This document shows positions 7,423 through 16,045 of a stretch of DNA of 32,183 bases, in pieces. The translations under genes and the position numbers were made by a program. The notes under the pieces were generated by a model. It was not told the origin of the DNA and made no database searches. It saw only the letters and a list, made by a program, of their open reading frames with translations. The stretch lies in the NCBI RefSeq assembly GCF_947498635.1, contig NZ_CANMKV010000045.1:1-32183 (forward strand). Reading direction: 5' to 3'. Positions within the stretch are counted from its first letter, which is position 1; the number at the start of each line of letters is the position of its first letter. The stretch is from an uncultured Microbulbifer sp. Lineage in GTDB: Bacteria > Pseudomonadota > Gammaproteobacteria > Pseudomonadales > Cellvibrionaceae.

Positions 7423-10020
7423 TTAAGCCGTCGCCTCTGCTTCGAGGAAGTCTTTGGCAAAGCGCTGCAAAACACCGCCCGCTTCATAAATGGATGCCTC
7501 TTCTGCGGTATCCAGGCGGCAAGTGACCGGTGCCTCAATAGTTTCACCATTAGTGCGGTGAATCAGTAAGGTCAGGGTGGCATGCGGCGTACGCTCACCC
7601 AGTACGTCGAAGGTCTCAGTCCCGTCAATGCCCAGGGTTTCGCGGGTAGTGCCCGGCTTAAATTCCAGCGGCAGTACACCCATACCGATCAGATTGGTGC
7701 GGTGGATACGCTCAAAGCCCTCGGCAACAATCACTTCCACCCCAGCCAGGCGTACACCTTTAGCGGCCCAGTCACGGGAGGAACCCTGACCATAATCCGC
7801 ACCGGCAACGATTATCAGCGGCTGCTTGCGATCCATATAGGTTTCGATCGCTTCCCACATACGCGTAACCTGCCCTTCCGGCTCGATACGAGCCAGGGAG
7901 CCTTGGCGAATCTCGCCACTGTCATCGCGCACCATTTCGTTGAGCAGTTTCGGGTTGGCAAACGTTGCACGCTGCGCGGTGAGGTGATCACCACGGTGAG
8001 TGGCGTAGGAGTTAAAGTCCTCCTCCGGCAGGCCCATTTTCGCCAGGTATTCGCCGGCGGCACTGCTGGCCAAAATTGCATTGGAGGGAGACAGGTGATC
8101 GGTGGTGATATTGTCTCCCAGCACCGCCAGCGGGCGCATCCCTTTCAAAGCGCGCTCTCCGGCCAGTGCGCCCTCCCAGTATGGCGGGCGGCGAATATAG
8201 GTGCTCATTGAGCGCCAATCATAAAGGGCCTGCCCCCGCTCTTCCGCTGCATCCCGCTCTTCAAACATAGGGATATACACATCGCGGAATTGCTGTGGTT
8301 TTACGCTCTGACGCACGATCGCATCGATCTCTTCGTCGCTGGGCCAGATATCTTTTAAGGTGATTGGCTTGCCATCGGCATCGTACCCCAACGCATCCTT
8401 TTCAATATCGAATCGGATGGTACCGGCAATCGCGTAGGCCACCACTAAAGGCGGTGAAGCCAGAAACGCCTGCTTGGCGTAGGGGTGAATACGACCATCG
8501 AAGTTGCGGTTACCAGAGAGTACCGCGGTTGAATACAAATCGCGCTCGATCACTTCCTGCTGGATTTTGGGATCGAGGGCACCGCTCATACCGTTACAGG
8601 TAGTGCAGGCAAAGGCCACAACGCCGAAGCCCATCTGCTCCAGATCTGTCAACAGCTCCGCTTCTTGCAGATACATTTTTACCGTCTTGGAACCCGGTGC
8701 CAGGGAGGATTTCACCCAGGGCTTGCGGGTTAGGCCGAGTTTGTTCGCATTGCGGGCAATCAGACCTGCGGCAATCATATTGCGCGGGTTGCTGGTGTTG
8801 GTGCAGCTGGTAATGGCTGCAATGATTACAGCACCATCCGGCATCTCGCCGGCTTTCTCTTCCCAGGCCTTGGCGATACCGCGGTTGGCCAGTTCAGAGG
8901 CCGGCAACAGAGCATGAGGATTGGACGGACCCGCCAGGTTACGGCCAACGCTGGTGAGGTCAAATTTCAGCACACGCTCGTATTCGGCATCTTTCAAGGT
9001 GTCGGACCAGAGGCCAGTTTCCTTGGCGAACTGCTCCACCAGCGCTACCTGCTCGTCATCGCGACCAGTAAGCTTCAGGTAATCAATGGTCTGTCCATCA
9101 ATAGAGAACATGGCCGCCGTAGCGCCATATTCCGGCGTCATATTGGAAATAGTAGCGCGGTCGCCCAGAGTCAGGTTCGCAGCACCCTCACCATAGAATT
9201 CCAGATAGGCACCCACTACGCGCTCACGGCGCAGGAATTCTGTCAGAGCCAATACCAGGTCGGTACCGGTAATGCCGGGCTGCAATTTTCCGGTCAGCTC
9301 TACACCGACGATATCTGGTAAGCGCATATAAGAGGCGCGACCAAGCATAACGCTTTCGGCTTCGAGGCCACCCACACCGACGGAAATCACACCCAGAGCG
9401 TCAACCATTGGCGTGTGGCTATCGGTACCGACACAGGTATCCGGGAAGGCTACGCCTTCGCGTACCTGCACCACTGGAGACATTTTCTCCAAATTGATCT
9501 GATGCATGATGCCGTTGCCGGGCGGGATTACATCGACATTTTCAAACGCGGTTTTGGTCCAATTGATAAAGTGAAAGCGGTCTTCGTTACGGCGCTCTTC
9601 CACCGCGCGGTTTTTCTCGAAAGCATCCTTTTCAAAACCGGGGTGCTCCACCGCAAGAGAGTGGTCGACAATCAATTGGGTGGGAACGACTGGATTTACC
9701 TTGGCAGGATCTCCGCCTTTCTCGGCAATGGCATCGCGCAGGCCGGCCAGATCTACCAGCGCGGTTTGGCCGAGGATATCGTGGCAAACCACCCGCGCAG
9801 GGAACCATGGAAAATCCAGCTCGCGCTTGCGCTCAATAATTTGCTTGAGGGAGTCAATCAGTTTTTCCGGCTCACAGCGGCGCACCAGGTTTTCCGCCAG
9901 AATACGTGAGGTATACGGCAGTTTGGCATAGGCACCGGGCTGGATTGCGTCTACGGCGGCGCGGGTATCGAAATAATCGAGATCTGTACCCGGCAGTGAT
10001 TTGCGGTAATCAGTATTCAT
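7423..10020 (-). CDS. acnD: 2-methylcitrate dehydratase AcnD (Fe-S dependent)
   Basis: AcnD is an aconitase-family enzyme that dehydrates 2-methylcitrate to trans-2-methylaconitate and so works with PrpF in place of PrpD. The 865 residues are the normal length. Cluster ligands for a [4Fe-4S] centre are seen in AAITSCTNTSNP and in AFACTTCNGMSG. The substrate-binding block DSHTPMVDALGVISVGVGG and the C-terminal swivel domain (GADYGQGSSRDWAAKG) are intact. The ACTTCNGMSG form of the second motif distinguishes AcnD-type proteins from AcnA. It lies between prpC and prpF, which is diagnostic of the AcnD/PrpF variant of the pathway. Confidence 0.95.
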   Translation of the reverse strand: MNTDYRKSLPGTDLDYFDTRAAVDAIQPGAYAKLPYTSRILAENLVRRCEPEKLIDSLKQIIERKRELDFPWFPARVVCHDILGQTALVDLAGLRDAIAEKGGDPAKVNPVVPTQLIVDHSLAVEHPGFEKDAFEKNRAVEERRNEDRFHFINWTKTAFENVDVIPPGNGIMHQINLEKMSPVVQVREGVAFPDTCVGTDSHTPMVDALGVISVGVGGLEAESVMLGRASYMRLPDIVGVELTGKLQPGITGTDLVLALTEFLRRERVVGAYLEFYGEGAANLTLGDRATISNMTPEYGATAAMFSIDGQTIDYLKLTGRDDEQVALVEQFAKETGLWSDTLKDAEYERVLKFDLTSVGRNLAGPSNPHALLPASELANRGIAKAWEEKAGEMPDGAVIIAAITSCTNTSNPRNMIAAGLIARNANKLGLTRKPWVKSSLAPGSKTVKMYLQEAELLTDLEQMGFGVVAFACTTCNGMSGALDPKIQQEVIERDLYSTAVLSGNRNFDGRIHPYAKQAFLASPPLVVAYAIAGTIRFDIEKDALGYDADGKPITLKDIWPSDEEIDAIVRQSVKPQQFRDVYIPMFEERDAAEERGQALYDWRSMSTYIRRPPYWEGALAGERALKGMRPLAVLGDNITTDHLSPSNAILASSAAGEYLAKMGLPEEDFNSYATHRGDHLTAQRATFANPKLLNEMVRDDSGEIRQGSLARIEPEGQVTRMWEAIETYMDRKQPLIIVAGADYGQGSSRDWAAKGVRLAGVEVIVAEGFERIHRTNLIGMGVLPLEFKPGTTRETLGIDGTETFDVLGERTPHATLTLLIHRTNGETIEAPVTCRLDTAEEASIYEAGGVLQRFAKDFLEAEATA

Positions 10021-10087
10021 AGCTTGGTAACGTGGATTGGTAAATCAGTCGAATAGGTTATTTAAATCTGGGCTCTTCAGAGAAGAC

Positions 10088-10118
10088 CCCACTGCCGCCG
10101 GGTTTCGGCAGCGGTGGG
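10088..10118 (-). other. Stem-loop between prpC and acnD
   Basis: In the 139-bp gap, CCCAC+TGCCG (10088-10097) pairs with CGGCA (10106-10110) and GTGGG (10114-10118), leaving a 3-nt bulge and an 8-nt loop. No T-run follows on the minus strand. It could be an intra-operon processing or stability hairpin, reducing or separating acnD-prpF expression from prpBC. Confidence 0.4.
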
Positions 10119-10159
10119 AACGGCGCACCAGGTACGCCTCACGTCCACTTGGGCGTGTA

Positions 10160-11287
10160 TTAACCGCGTTCGGCAATTGGAGGCACAGTGCGGGGCTCAA
10201 CACCGACATACTCGGCACTCGGGCGAATAATACGGTTGTCTGCTCGCTGCTCGAACACATGTGCTGCCCAGCCGGTAAGGCGGGACATTACAAAGATCGG
10301 GGTGAACAGTTTGGTGGGAATACCCATAAAGTGATAAGCGGAAGCGTGGAAGAAGTCTGCATTACAGAACAACTTCTTCTCGCGCCACATCACTTCTTCA
10401 CAGCGCACAGATACTGGATACAACACGGTATCGCCCACATCTTCAGACAGCTTTTCAGACCAGCCTTTGATGATCTCGTTGCGCGGATCAGACTCGCGGT
10501 AGATCGCGTGGCCGAAACCCATAATCTTCTCTTTGCGCTCGAGCATTCCCAACAGCCCTTTTTCCGCTTCATCCGGATTGGCGAAGCGTTCGATCATTTC
10601 CATTGCCGCTTCGTTGGCACCGCCATGTAGAGGGCCGCGCAGGGTACCGATCGCACCGGTAATGCAGCTGAACAGGTCGGAGAGGGTTGAGGCACAAACA
10701 CGGGCGGTAAACGTGGACGCATTAAACTCGTGTTCTGCGTAGAGGATCAGGGAAACATTCATCACCTGTTCGTGTAACGCATTGGGCTTCTCACCGCGCA
10801 GCATATGCAGGAAGTGACCGCCGATGCTGTCATCATCCGTATCGGTTTCAATACGCTCGTTGTCGTGGGTAAAGCGGTACCAGTAGCAGATGATGGAGGG
10901 GAAAGCGGCCAGCAGACGATTGGCTTTTTCCAGCTGCTGTGCGAAGGACTCCTCTCCTTCCAGATTGCCCAACATGGAGCAGCCTGTGCGCATTACATCC
11001 ATCGGGTGCGCATCGGCGGGTATCCGCTCGAGAACTTCCTTCAACGCTTGCGGCAGACCGCGCATGCTTTTCAGCAGCGCTTTATATTCAGCCAGCTGAG
11101 CACTGGTGGGCAACTCTCCGTAAAAAATCAGGTAGGCAACTTCCTCAAACTCACAGTGTTGCGCCAGGTCTTTGATATCGTAGCCGCGATAAGTGAGGCC
11201 GGAGCCGGTTTTACCTACGGTAGAGAGTGCAGTTTTTCCCGCTACCTGGCCGCGTAGACCGGCACCGCTTAATGATTTTTCTGCCAT
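10160..11287 (-). CDS. prpC: 2-methylcitrate synthase PrpC
   Basis: PrpC condenses propionyl-CoA with oxaloacetate to give 2-methylcitrate, the entry step of the cycle. This citrate-synthase-family protein is 375 residues from the ATG at 11287 (MAEKSLSGAGLRG), a start preceded by AAGGAAG. The frame extends upstream to 11383, but those 32 residues are Arg-rich and unlike the family. The catalytic histidines lie in GPLHGGANEAAM and GFGHAIYRESDPR, and the catalytic Asp is in KLFCNADFFHAS. The C-terminal Arg-containing HVFEQRADNRIIRP binds substrate carboxylates. It is 111 bp downstream of prpB. Confidence 0.95.
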   Translation of the reverse strand: MAEKSLSGAGLRGQVAGKTALSTVGKTGSGLTYRGYDIKDLAQHCEFEEVAYLIFYGELPTSAQLAEYKALLKSMRGLPQALKEVLERIPADAHPMDVMRTGCSMLGNLEGEESFAQQLEKANRLLAAFPSIICYWYRFTHDNERIETDTDDDSIGGHFLHMLRGEKPNALHEQVMNVSLILYAEHEFNASTFTARVCASTLSDLFSCITGAIGTLRGPLHGGANEAAMEMIERFANPDEAEKGLLGMLERKEKIMGFGHAIYRESDPRNEIIKGWSEKLSEDVGDTVLYPVSVRCEEVMWREKKLFCNADFFHASAYHFMGIPTKLFTPIFVMSRLTGWAAHVFEQRADNRIIRPSAEYVGVEPRTVPPIAERG

Positions 11288-11398
11288 CTTCCTTATTCCC
11301 CTTTTGTAGACACTATTTCTGTATTCGCCCGAAAACCGCCTTTTAAGCTGCCCGAACCCTGGGCCCGAGCCAGCATTACACACGGCTGGTACGGTGGT

Positions 11399-12277
11399 TT
11401 ACTTCTTAAACAGATCGTCGAGCTTCTGCTCAAACACGTGATAATTGAGGTAATCGTACAGCTCCTCACGGGTCTGCATGGTGTCCACAACCGCTTTCTG
11501 ATCACCATTTTGCAGAATACTGGAGTACACATTTTCCGCCGCTCGGTTCATGGCCCGAAACGCCGACAGCGGATACAGTACGATATCTGCGCCCGCTTCG
11601 CCCAACTCTTTGGCGTTATACAGCTCAGTTTGTCCAAACTCGGTGATATTCGCCAAAATCGGTACATTCAAGGCATCCTTGAATGCACGATAGTGCTCCA
11701 GCTCGGTCACTGCTTCGGCAAAAATACCGTCAGCTCCAGCCTCGATACAGGCCTGGGCGCGCTCGATCGCCGCCTCGAGCCCTTCCTGGGCAAAAGCATC
11801 GGTCCGAGCCATGATAAAGAAGTTGTCATCGGTGCGCGCATCGACTGCAGCCTTAATTCGGTCCACCATTTCCTGCTTGGAAACGATTTCTTTATTCGGA
11901 CGGTGCCCGCAGCGCTTTTGCGCCACCTGGTCTTCGATATGTACCGCACCGGCGCCGGCACGGATCATTTCCTTGATGGTGCGCGCAATATTGAAGGCAC
12001 CGCCCCAGCCGGTATCAATATCCACCAGCAGCGGCAGTTCGCTGGCAGCGCTAATGCGGCGCACATCCTCGAGCACATTATCGAGACTGGTCATGCCCAG
12101 GTCCGGCAGGCCGTAGGACGCATTGGCAACCCCAGCGCCAGAGAGGTAAATTGCCTTGTGGCCGATACGCTCTGCCATGATGGCGGAGTAGGCGTTGATC
12201 GTGCCTACGACCTGCAGGGGTGAATTTTCAGCGAGTGCGCGGCGAAAACGCGCGCCGGCGGATGGCTGTTGGCTCAT
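11399..12277 (-). CDS. prpB: 2-methylisocitrate lyase PrpB
   Basis: PrpB cleaves 2-methylisocitrate into pyruvate and succinate, the last step of the cycle. This 292-residue member of the isocitrate lyase/PEP mutase superfamily has the Mg2+ site region [10 protein letters not shown] and the diagnostic catalytic motif KRCGH at residues 121-125. VHIEDQVAQ and [10 protein letters not shown] are also typical. The ATG at 12277 lies three bases after the stop codon of the GntR gene, so the two are surely co-transcribed. The ribosome binding site overlaps the end of the regulator gene. Confidence 0.95.
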   Translation of the reverse strand: MSQQPSAGARFRRALAENSPLQVVGTINAYSAIMAERIGHKAIYLSGAGVANASYGLPDLGMTSLDNVLEDVRRISAASELPLLVDIDTGWGGAFNIARTIKEMIRAGAGAVHIEDQVAQKRCGHRPNKEIVSKQEMVDRIKAAVDARTDDNFFIMARTDAFAQEGLEAAIERAQACIEAGADGIFAEAVTELEHYRAFKDALNVPILANITEFGQTELYNAKELGEAGADIVLYPLSAFRAMNRAAENVYSSILQNGDQKAVVDTMQTREELYDYLNYHVFEQKLDDLFKK

Positions 12278-12280
12278 ACT

Positions 12281-12961
12281 CTACCTCAGTTTATTTTCAA
12301 TATTTTGCCTAGAAGCACGGATATGACGGCGCATCAACAGCTCGGCCAGCTCCCCATCCCCCGCTTCGATGGCTTCGATAATGTGGCTGTGTTCACGGAA
12401 CGCGCGCTGAGCCCTGGGACTGGCCATACCCAGCTGGTAGCGATACATACGAACACGGTAGTAAAGACGGTTGCACAGGGTGTCGATCAACAGATCATTC
12501 TTGGAAGCCTGCACAATACGAAAATGAAAGTCGAAATCCCCTTCCGGCTGGAAGTAAGCCTTACCGGCCTGTAATTCTTCCTGTTGTTCATGGCGGGAGA
12601 GCATCTGGCGCAAATCCAGTAGGTCCTCTTCGCTGCGCTGCTCGGCGGCGAGCCGACAAGCCATCCCCTCCAGAGCCTCACGCAATTCGTAGAGTTCCAG
12701 CAGGCCGCGTTCACTCAGTTTGACCACCCGAGCACCGACATTGACCCGGCGTTCCAGCAGCCCAAGTGACTCCAGGCGCATCAAGGCTTCCCGTAAACTA
12801 CCGCGACTCGCATTGAATCGGCGAGCCAGCTCAGGCTCACTAATTTTACTGCCAGAAGGGATTTTCCCCTCCACAATTTCAGCGCGCAAGGTCAAAAACA
12901 AGCGTTCAGCCAGGCTCTGATGTGGCTCCTGCAGAGGGCTATTCACTTCGGCTACCCCCAT
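12281..12961 (-). CDS. GntR/FCD family regulator of the prp operon
   Basis: The N-terminal winged helix (residues ~15-75, with SEPELARRFNASRGSLREALMRLESLGLLE) is the GntR DNA-binding domain. The C-terminal half is an all-helical FCD effector domain; its expected metal ligands are visible as D and H in GDFDFHFRIV, H in EHSHIIEAIEAGD and H in MRRHIRAS. FCD proteins usually bind a small carboxylate. It is the first gene of the prp operon, so it most likely represses propionate catabolism and its own gene, with a cycle intermediate as inducer. I take the ATG at 12961; a TTG one codon upstream is also in frame. No clear ribosome binding site is visible. Confidence 0.92.
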   Translation of the reverse strand: MGVAEVNSPLQEPHQSLAERLFLTLRAEIVEGKIPSGSKISEPELARRFNASRGSLREALMRLESLGLLERRVNVGARVVKLSERGLLELYELREALEGMACRLAAEQRSEEDLLDLRQMLSRHEQQEELQAGKAYFQPEGDFDFHFRIVQASKNDLLIDTLCNRLYYRVRMYRYQLGMASPRAQRAFREHSHIIEAIEAGDGELAELLMRRHIRASRQNIENKLR

Positions 12962-12972
12962 CAATTTCTAAT

Positions 12973-12984
12973 ATTGTCGACAAT
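12973..12984. promoter_or_regulatory. Probable GntR operator 1 (perfect palindrome)
   Basis: ATTGTCGACAAT is a perfect 12-bp palindrome 11 bp upstream of the regulator's ATG. Its form fits the TTGTNNACAA class of sites bound by FCD-type GntR proteins. It would lie just downstream of the predicted transcription start, a position suited to repression. Confidence 0.7.
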
Positions 12985-12999
12985 TTTTAAGTTGCGCAG

Positions 13000-13028
13000 A
13001 CCTTAAATCACTGAGACCTGGGCGTCAA
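13000..13028 (-). promoter_or_regulatory. Predicted sigma-70 promoter of the prp operon
   Basis: On the minus strand, TTGACG (13023-13028) and TAAGGT (13000-13005) are separated by exactly 17 bp. The pair lies between the two palindromic operator candidates. The -10 match is moderate, so this is a prediction only. Confidence 0.45.
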
Positions 13029-13046
13029 CTCGATATGATACGCACA

Positions 13047-13058
13047 ATTGTTGACAAT
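13047..13058. promoter_or_regulatory. Probable GntR operator 2
   Basis: ATTGTTGACAAT repeats the first site with one base changed in the centre (both ATTGT arms kept). It lies 62 bp, about six helical turns, from operator 1 as measured centre to centre (74 bp) or edge to edge (62 bp), and upstream of the predicted -35. Two sites could allow cooperative binding or looping. Confidence 0.6.
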
Positions 13059-13266
13059 GTGTGGCGCTAAATGACTTTTATCACGGTAGTAGTCTTGCCA
13101 CCGTTAAGTGGGCATAATAGCGCCCGCGCCAGATACGGCATGCCCCAACCACCGCGGGCGCTCTATGCTTATCTGGGGTAGGGAAAAAATCCCGACGATA
13201 GAATTTCCAAACCCCGGTACAGCGCTCATTGACAAGGCTGCCAGCACCCAGGTTTCAGACAGAGTT

Positions 13267-13791
13267 ATGCCGAAGAGTATTATCAGGCGATGGCTGCCAA
13301 GCCCCGAAGAAATCCGAGCCAAGAATGGGCTCAAGTTTCTGGGGACTCTTCTCCACGATCCCAACCTATTTCACCTGAACCGACATTCGGTTTCAGTCGC
13401 CTTTGCCGTTGGTGTCTTTACCAGTTTCCTGCCCCTGCCCGGCCAAATGGTCATCGCCGCATTGCTCGCACTCTGGTTGCGCTGCAATCTACCGCTTTCC
13501 ATCATCCTGGTATGGATCAGCAACCCGGTCACCATGCCCGCAATCTTTTACAGTACCTACAAGCTCGGCGCCTGGATTCTGGGCGCGCCGCCAGTGGATT
13601 TCAATATTGAGCTTTCCTGGGAGTGGTTAACGGGTGAGGTGGGCAAAATCTGGATGCCGCTATTTATCGGCTCCCTGCTCGCCGGCATCTTCTTCGCTAC
13701 ATTGGCCTACTTTTCTATGCGCGCGCTTTGGCGCTGGCATGTCGTAAAGCGGTGGAAATTGAGACTGGAGCGGCGCTCCGCGGTCAGCTGA
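13267..13791 (+). CDS. DUF2062 inner-membrane protein
   Basis: This 174-residue protein has the DUF2062 pattern: a basic N-terminus (MPKSIIRRWLPSPEEIRAKNGLKFLG), then HRHSVSVAFAVGVFTSFLPLPGQM-like helix 1 (HSVSVAFAVGVFTSFLPLPG), helix 2 with the NPVTMPAIFYSTYKLG element, and a last helix near residues 130-155 followed by a basic tail. The N-P-x-T-x-x-P segment is a family hallmark. Function is unknown. The frame extends to 13108, but those extra 53 residues look non-family; the ATG at 13267 gives the usual length. It converges on the lol operon. Confidence 0.85.
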   Translation: MPKSIIRRWLPSPEEIRAKNGLKFLGTLLHDPNLFHLNRHSVSVAFAVGVFTSFLPLPGQMVIAALLALWLRCNLPLSIILVWISNPVTMPAIFYSTYKLGAWILGAPPVDFNIELSWEWLTGEVGKIWMPLFIGSLLAGIFFATLAYFSMRALWRWHVVKRWKLRLERRSAVS

Positions 13792-13920
13792 CTTTTGCAG
13801 GCACTCTCGACTGGAAACCCATTAAGCTCACCTGAGCCCTCCCGACTTGGCAGTAGCGCACACCGCTAACAACCACAGCCAGGCCCTATCACTGCAATCT
13901 TCCCCGGCGAACATCGCTAC

Positions 13921-13953
13921 CGCCCCAAAAAACTGTCAACTTACTTTGGGGCG
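13921..13953. terminator. Stem-loop between convergent DUF2062 and lolE genes
   Basis: A perfect 9-bp stem CGCCCCAAA (13921-13929)/TTTGGGGCG (13945-13953) encloses a 15-nt loop, 15 bp past the lolE stop. There is no T-run in either direction, so it may end transcription weakly or only protect 3' ends. Confidence 0.5.
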
Positions 13954-13968
13954 TGGTTACGGCGCGAC

Positions 13969-15228
13969 TTATTCGTTGCGCAGGGCTGCGGCGGGCTGTA
14001 CGCGGCTGGCCTGCAGAGCGGGGTACAAGGTGGCCAAAAGGCTGAGTAGGAAACCAGCGCCTACCACCAGGGCAACATCAGGCCAGGACAACTCCGATGG
14101 CAAATAGTCCACCGGGTAGACGTCCGACTTCAGGAATTGGATACCAAATACAGACTCCAGGCCAGCCACCAAATCGGTGACTGTGAGGGCTCCCAGCACC
14201 CCCAGGGCGCCCCCGACAAGAGCCCCCACCAAGCCAACCAAAGCGCCCTGACTGACAAAAGTGAGTAGAATCTGCCGAGTACTCGCCCCCATGGTGCGCA
14301 AAATGGCGATATCCGTGTGCTTGTCGATCACTACCATCACCAGGGTAGACACAACATTGAAAGCCGCAATGGCAATGATCAGTAGTACCAGCAAACTCAC
14401 CAGGTTGCGGGACATCTGAATCGCCTGGTAGAGATTACCGTGGGTACGGCTCCAGTCGGTCCCGTAATAACCATCGCGCGGCAACTCCTTCAGCAGGCGC
14501 CGCATAATCCAGTTGGCCTCAAGCATCTCTGTCATACGCAGCTGAATGCCCGCGCCGCCCCTATTTCCGGCCAATTCCTGAGCCTGCCCCCATGAGACCA
14601 GTGCCAGTGACTGATCTAGAGCCGTACCGGAGTGGAATATTTCGGATACCTGGAAACCCGCCACACGGGCTGCGCGGCGACTGCCGGAGGCGGCATCGTT
14701 ATTCGGCACAATCAGGGAGAGGTAATCCCCCTGCTCCACCCCCAACTTTTCGGCAATGCCGCGCCCCAGAACCACGCCGGGTTCGGACTCGTTAAGCATC
14801 GCCGGAAAAGCACCGGGGCTGAGAAAATCATTGATATTCGAGACATTGACGATCGTCTCGGGGTTTACACCCTGGACTAACAGCGGCGTGACCTCAGCGC
14901 CACGGCGGGCCAATGCATTCACCTGCCAGACCTCGGCCGCGGACTGCACCTGGGCATCCGCTGCCAACTGATCCCGCAAGGCAGGCCAATCCACTTCTGC
15001 ACTGGCGTTGTAGATCGTGGCATGGGGCATGATGCCCAAAATACGCTCACGCAGCTCGCGGTCGAAGCCATTCATCACCGACATCACCACGATCATCAGG
15101 GCGACACCGAGTATCAACCCAATCATGGAGAGGCCAGAAATAAAGGAAACCAAGCCTACAGAATCATCGTTGCGGCGCTGGGCGCCGGCGTAGCGCAGGC
15201 CAATAAAGGCGGGAAGTGGCTTAAACAT
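13969..15228 (-). CDS. lolE: Lipoprotein-releasing ABC transporter permease LolE
   Basis: LolE is an inner-membrane subunit of LolCDE, which extracts outer-membrane lipoproteins from the inner membrane and hands them to LolA. The 419 residues start with the conserved [24 protein letters not shown] segment and the first helix ([29 protein letters not shown]). A large periplasmic MacB-like domain follows, then three FtsX-type helices near residues 280-410. The ATG at 15228 overlaps the lolD stop by 8 bp; the longer frame to 15312 is out of family. I call it LolE by position, because gammaproteobacterial operons run lolC-lolD-lolE. Confidence 0.9.
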   Translation of the reverse strand: MFKPLPAFIGLRYAGAQRRNDDSVGLVSFISGLSMIGLILGVALMIVVMSVMNGFDRELRERILGIMPHATIYNASAEVDWPALRDQLAADAQVQSAAEVWQVNALARRGAEVTPLLVQGVNPETIVNVSNINDFLSPGAFPAMLNESEPGVVLGRGIAEKLGVEQGDYLSLIVPNNDAASGSRRAARVAGFQVSEIFHSGTALDQSLALVSWGQAQELAGNRGGAGIQLRMTEMLEANWIMRRLLKELPRDGYYGTDWSRTHGNLYQAIQMSRNLVSLLVLLIIAIAAFNVVSTLVMVVIDKHTDIAILRTMGASTRQILLTFVSQGALVGLVGALVGGALGVLGALTVTDLVAGLESVFGIQFLKSDVYPVDYLPSELSWPDVALVVGAGFLLSLLATLYPALQASRVQPAAALRNE

Positions 15229-15973
15229 GATTACCCTGATGCCAATCGCTGAGTAGCTCACCGTCCACCAGGTGCAGGCAGCGATCCAAGGCTGCGGCCA
15301 GGTCCGGGTCATGGGTCACAATCACAAAGCTGATACTCATCTCGCGATTGAGGCGATCCATCAACTTGTGAATTTCCCCCGCCGTGGCCCTGTCCAGATT
15401 ACCAGTGGGTTCATCCATCAAGACACAAGCGGGCCTTGTCACCAGAGCCCGCGCAATGGCTACCCGCTGTCGCTCACCACCGGAGAGCTGCGAAGGCTTG
15501 TGATCGATTCGCTCGCCGAGACCCACGGCCTCAAGCATAGATTTGGCCTCGGATCGCGCACTCGCCACACTGTGCTTGCCAATTAACAGAGGCATAGCCA
15601 CATTTTCCAGGGCGCTAAACTCATTGAGCAGATGGTGGAACTGGTAGACAAAACCCAGACTACTATTGCGCAGCCAACCACGCTGATTGGCATTTAGGTC
15701 CGCAAGATTCTGTCCCGCGACCCAGACCTCGCCGGTGCTCGGGGTATCCAAGCCACCGAGCAAGTTCAGCAGCGTCGATTTTCCTGAACCGGACGCCCCC
15801 ACAATGGCGAGCTTCTCGCCCCGCTCTACTTGCAGCTCCACGCCACGCAATACTTCAAGGTCCCGGCCCCCCTGGCGATAACGCTTGCGCAGTTGTCGGC
15901 AGGCCAGTACGGCCTCACTGGGAGCCTGAGCCGGTCTCGCCTGCTTAGTATCTATTTCCACTCGACTATTCAT
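15221..15973 (-). CDS. lolD: Lipoprotein-releasing ABC transporter ATPase LolD
   Basis: LolD is the cytoplasmic ATPase of LolCDE. In 250 residues it has the Walker A motif GASGSGKST (59-67), the Q-loop in [18 protein letters not shown] (Q111, a LolD-typical block), the signature LSGGERQR (163-170), Walker [13 protein letters not shown] (183-194) and the switch His H221. The first ~20 residues (rich in Ala, Pro, Gln) are a variable extension. The gene overlaps lolE and lies 72 bp downstream of lolC. Confidence 0.95.
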   Translation of the reverse strand: MNSRVEIDTKQARPAQAPSEAVLACRQLRKRYRQGGRDLEVLRGVELQVERGEKLAIVGASGSGKSTLLNLLGGLDTPSTGEVWVAGQNLADLNANQRGWLRNSSLGFVYQFHHLLNEFSALENVAMPLLIGKHSVASARSEAKSMLEAVGLGERIDHKPSQLSGGERQRVAIARALVTRPACVLMDEPTGNLDRATAGEIHKLMDRLNREMSISFVIVTHDPDLAAALDRCLHLVDGELLSDWHQGNHV

Positions 15974-16045
15974 CAGTTTGTGCCGTTTTCAAATTCTTAG
16001 ATATCACTTTGTAAATTCCACATAATCGATTGATTTATATGAAAT

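Noticed and set aside
11288..11383. N-terminal extension of PrpC
   Set aside because: The 32 extra residues are unlike any citrate synthase, and a ribosome binding site stands directly before the ATG at 11287.
6422..12574. Many long open frames antisense to prpF, acnD, prpC, prpB and the GntR gene (up to 261 codons)
   Set aside because: They mirror GC-rich, clearly conserved genes on the minus strand, have no ribosome binding sites or family features, and are usual shadows of biased codon use.
13108..13266. 53-residue N-terminal extension of the DUF2062 protein
   Set aside because: The extra residues lack family similarity and the ATG at 13267 begins at the conserved basic N-terminus. An upstream start cannot be fully excluded because the ribosome binding site there is weak.
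15229..15312. N-terminal extension of LolE
   Set aside because: It lies entirely inside the lolD coding sequence; the ATG at 15228 gives the conserved LolE start.
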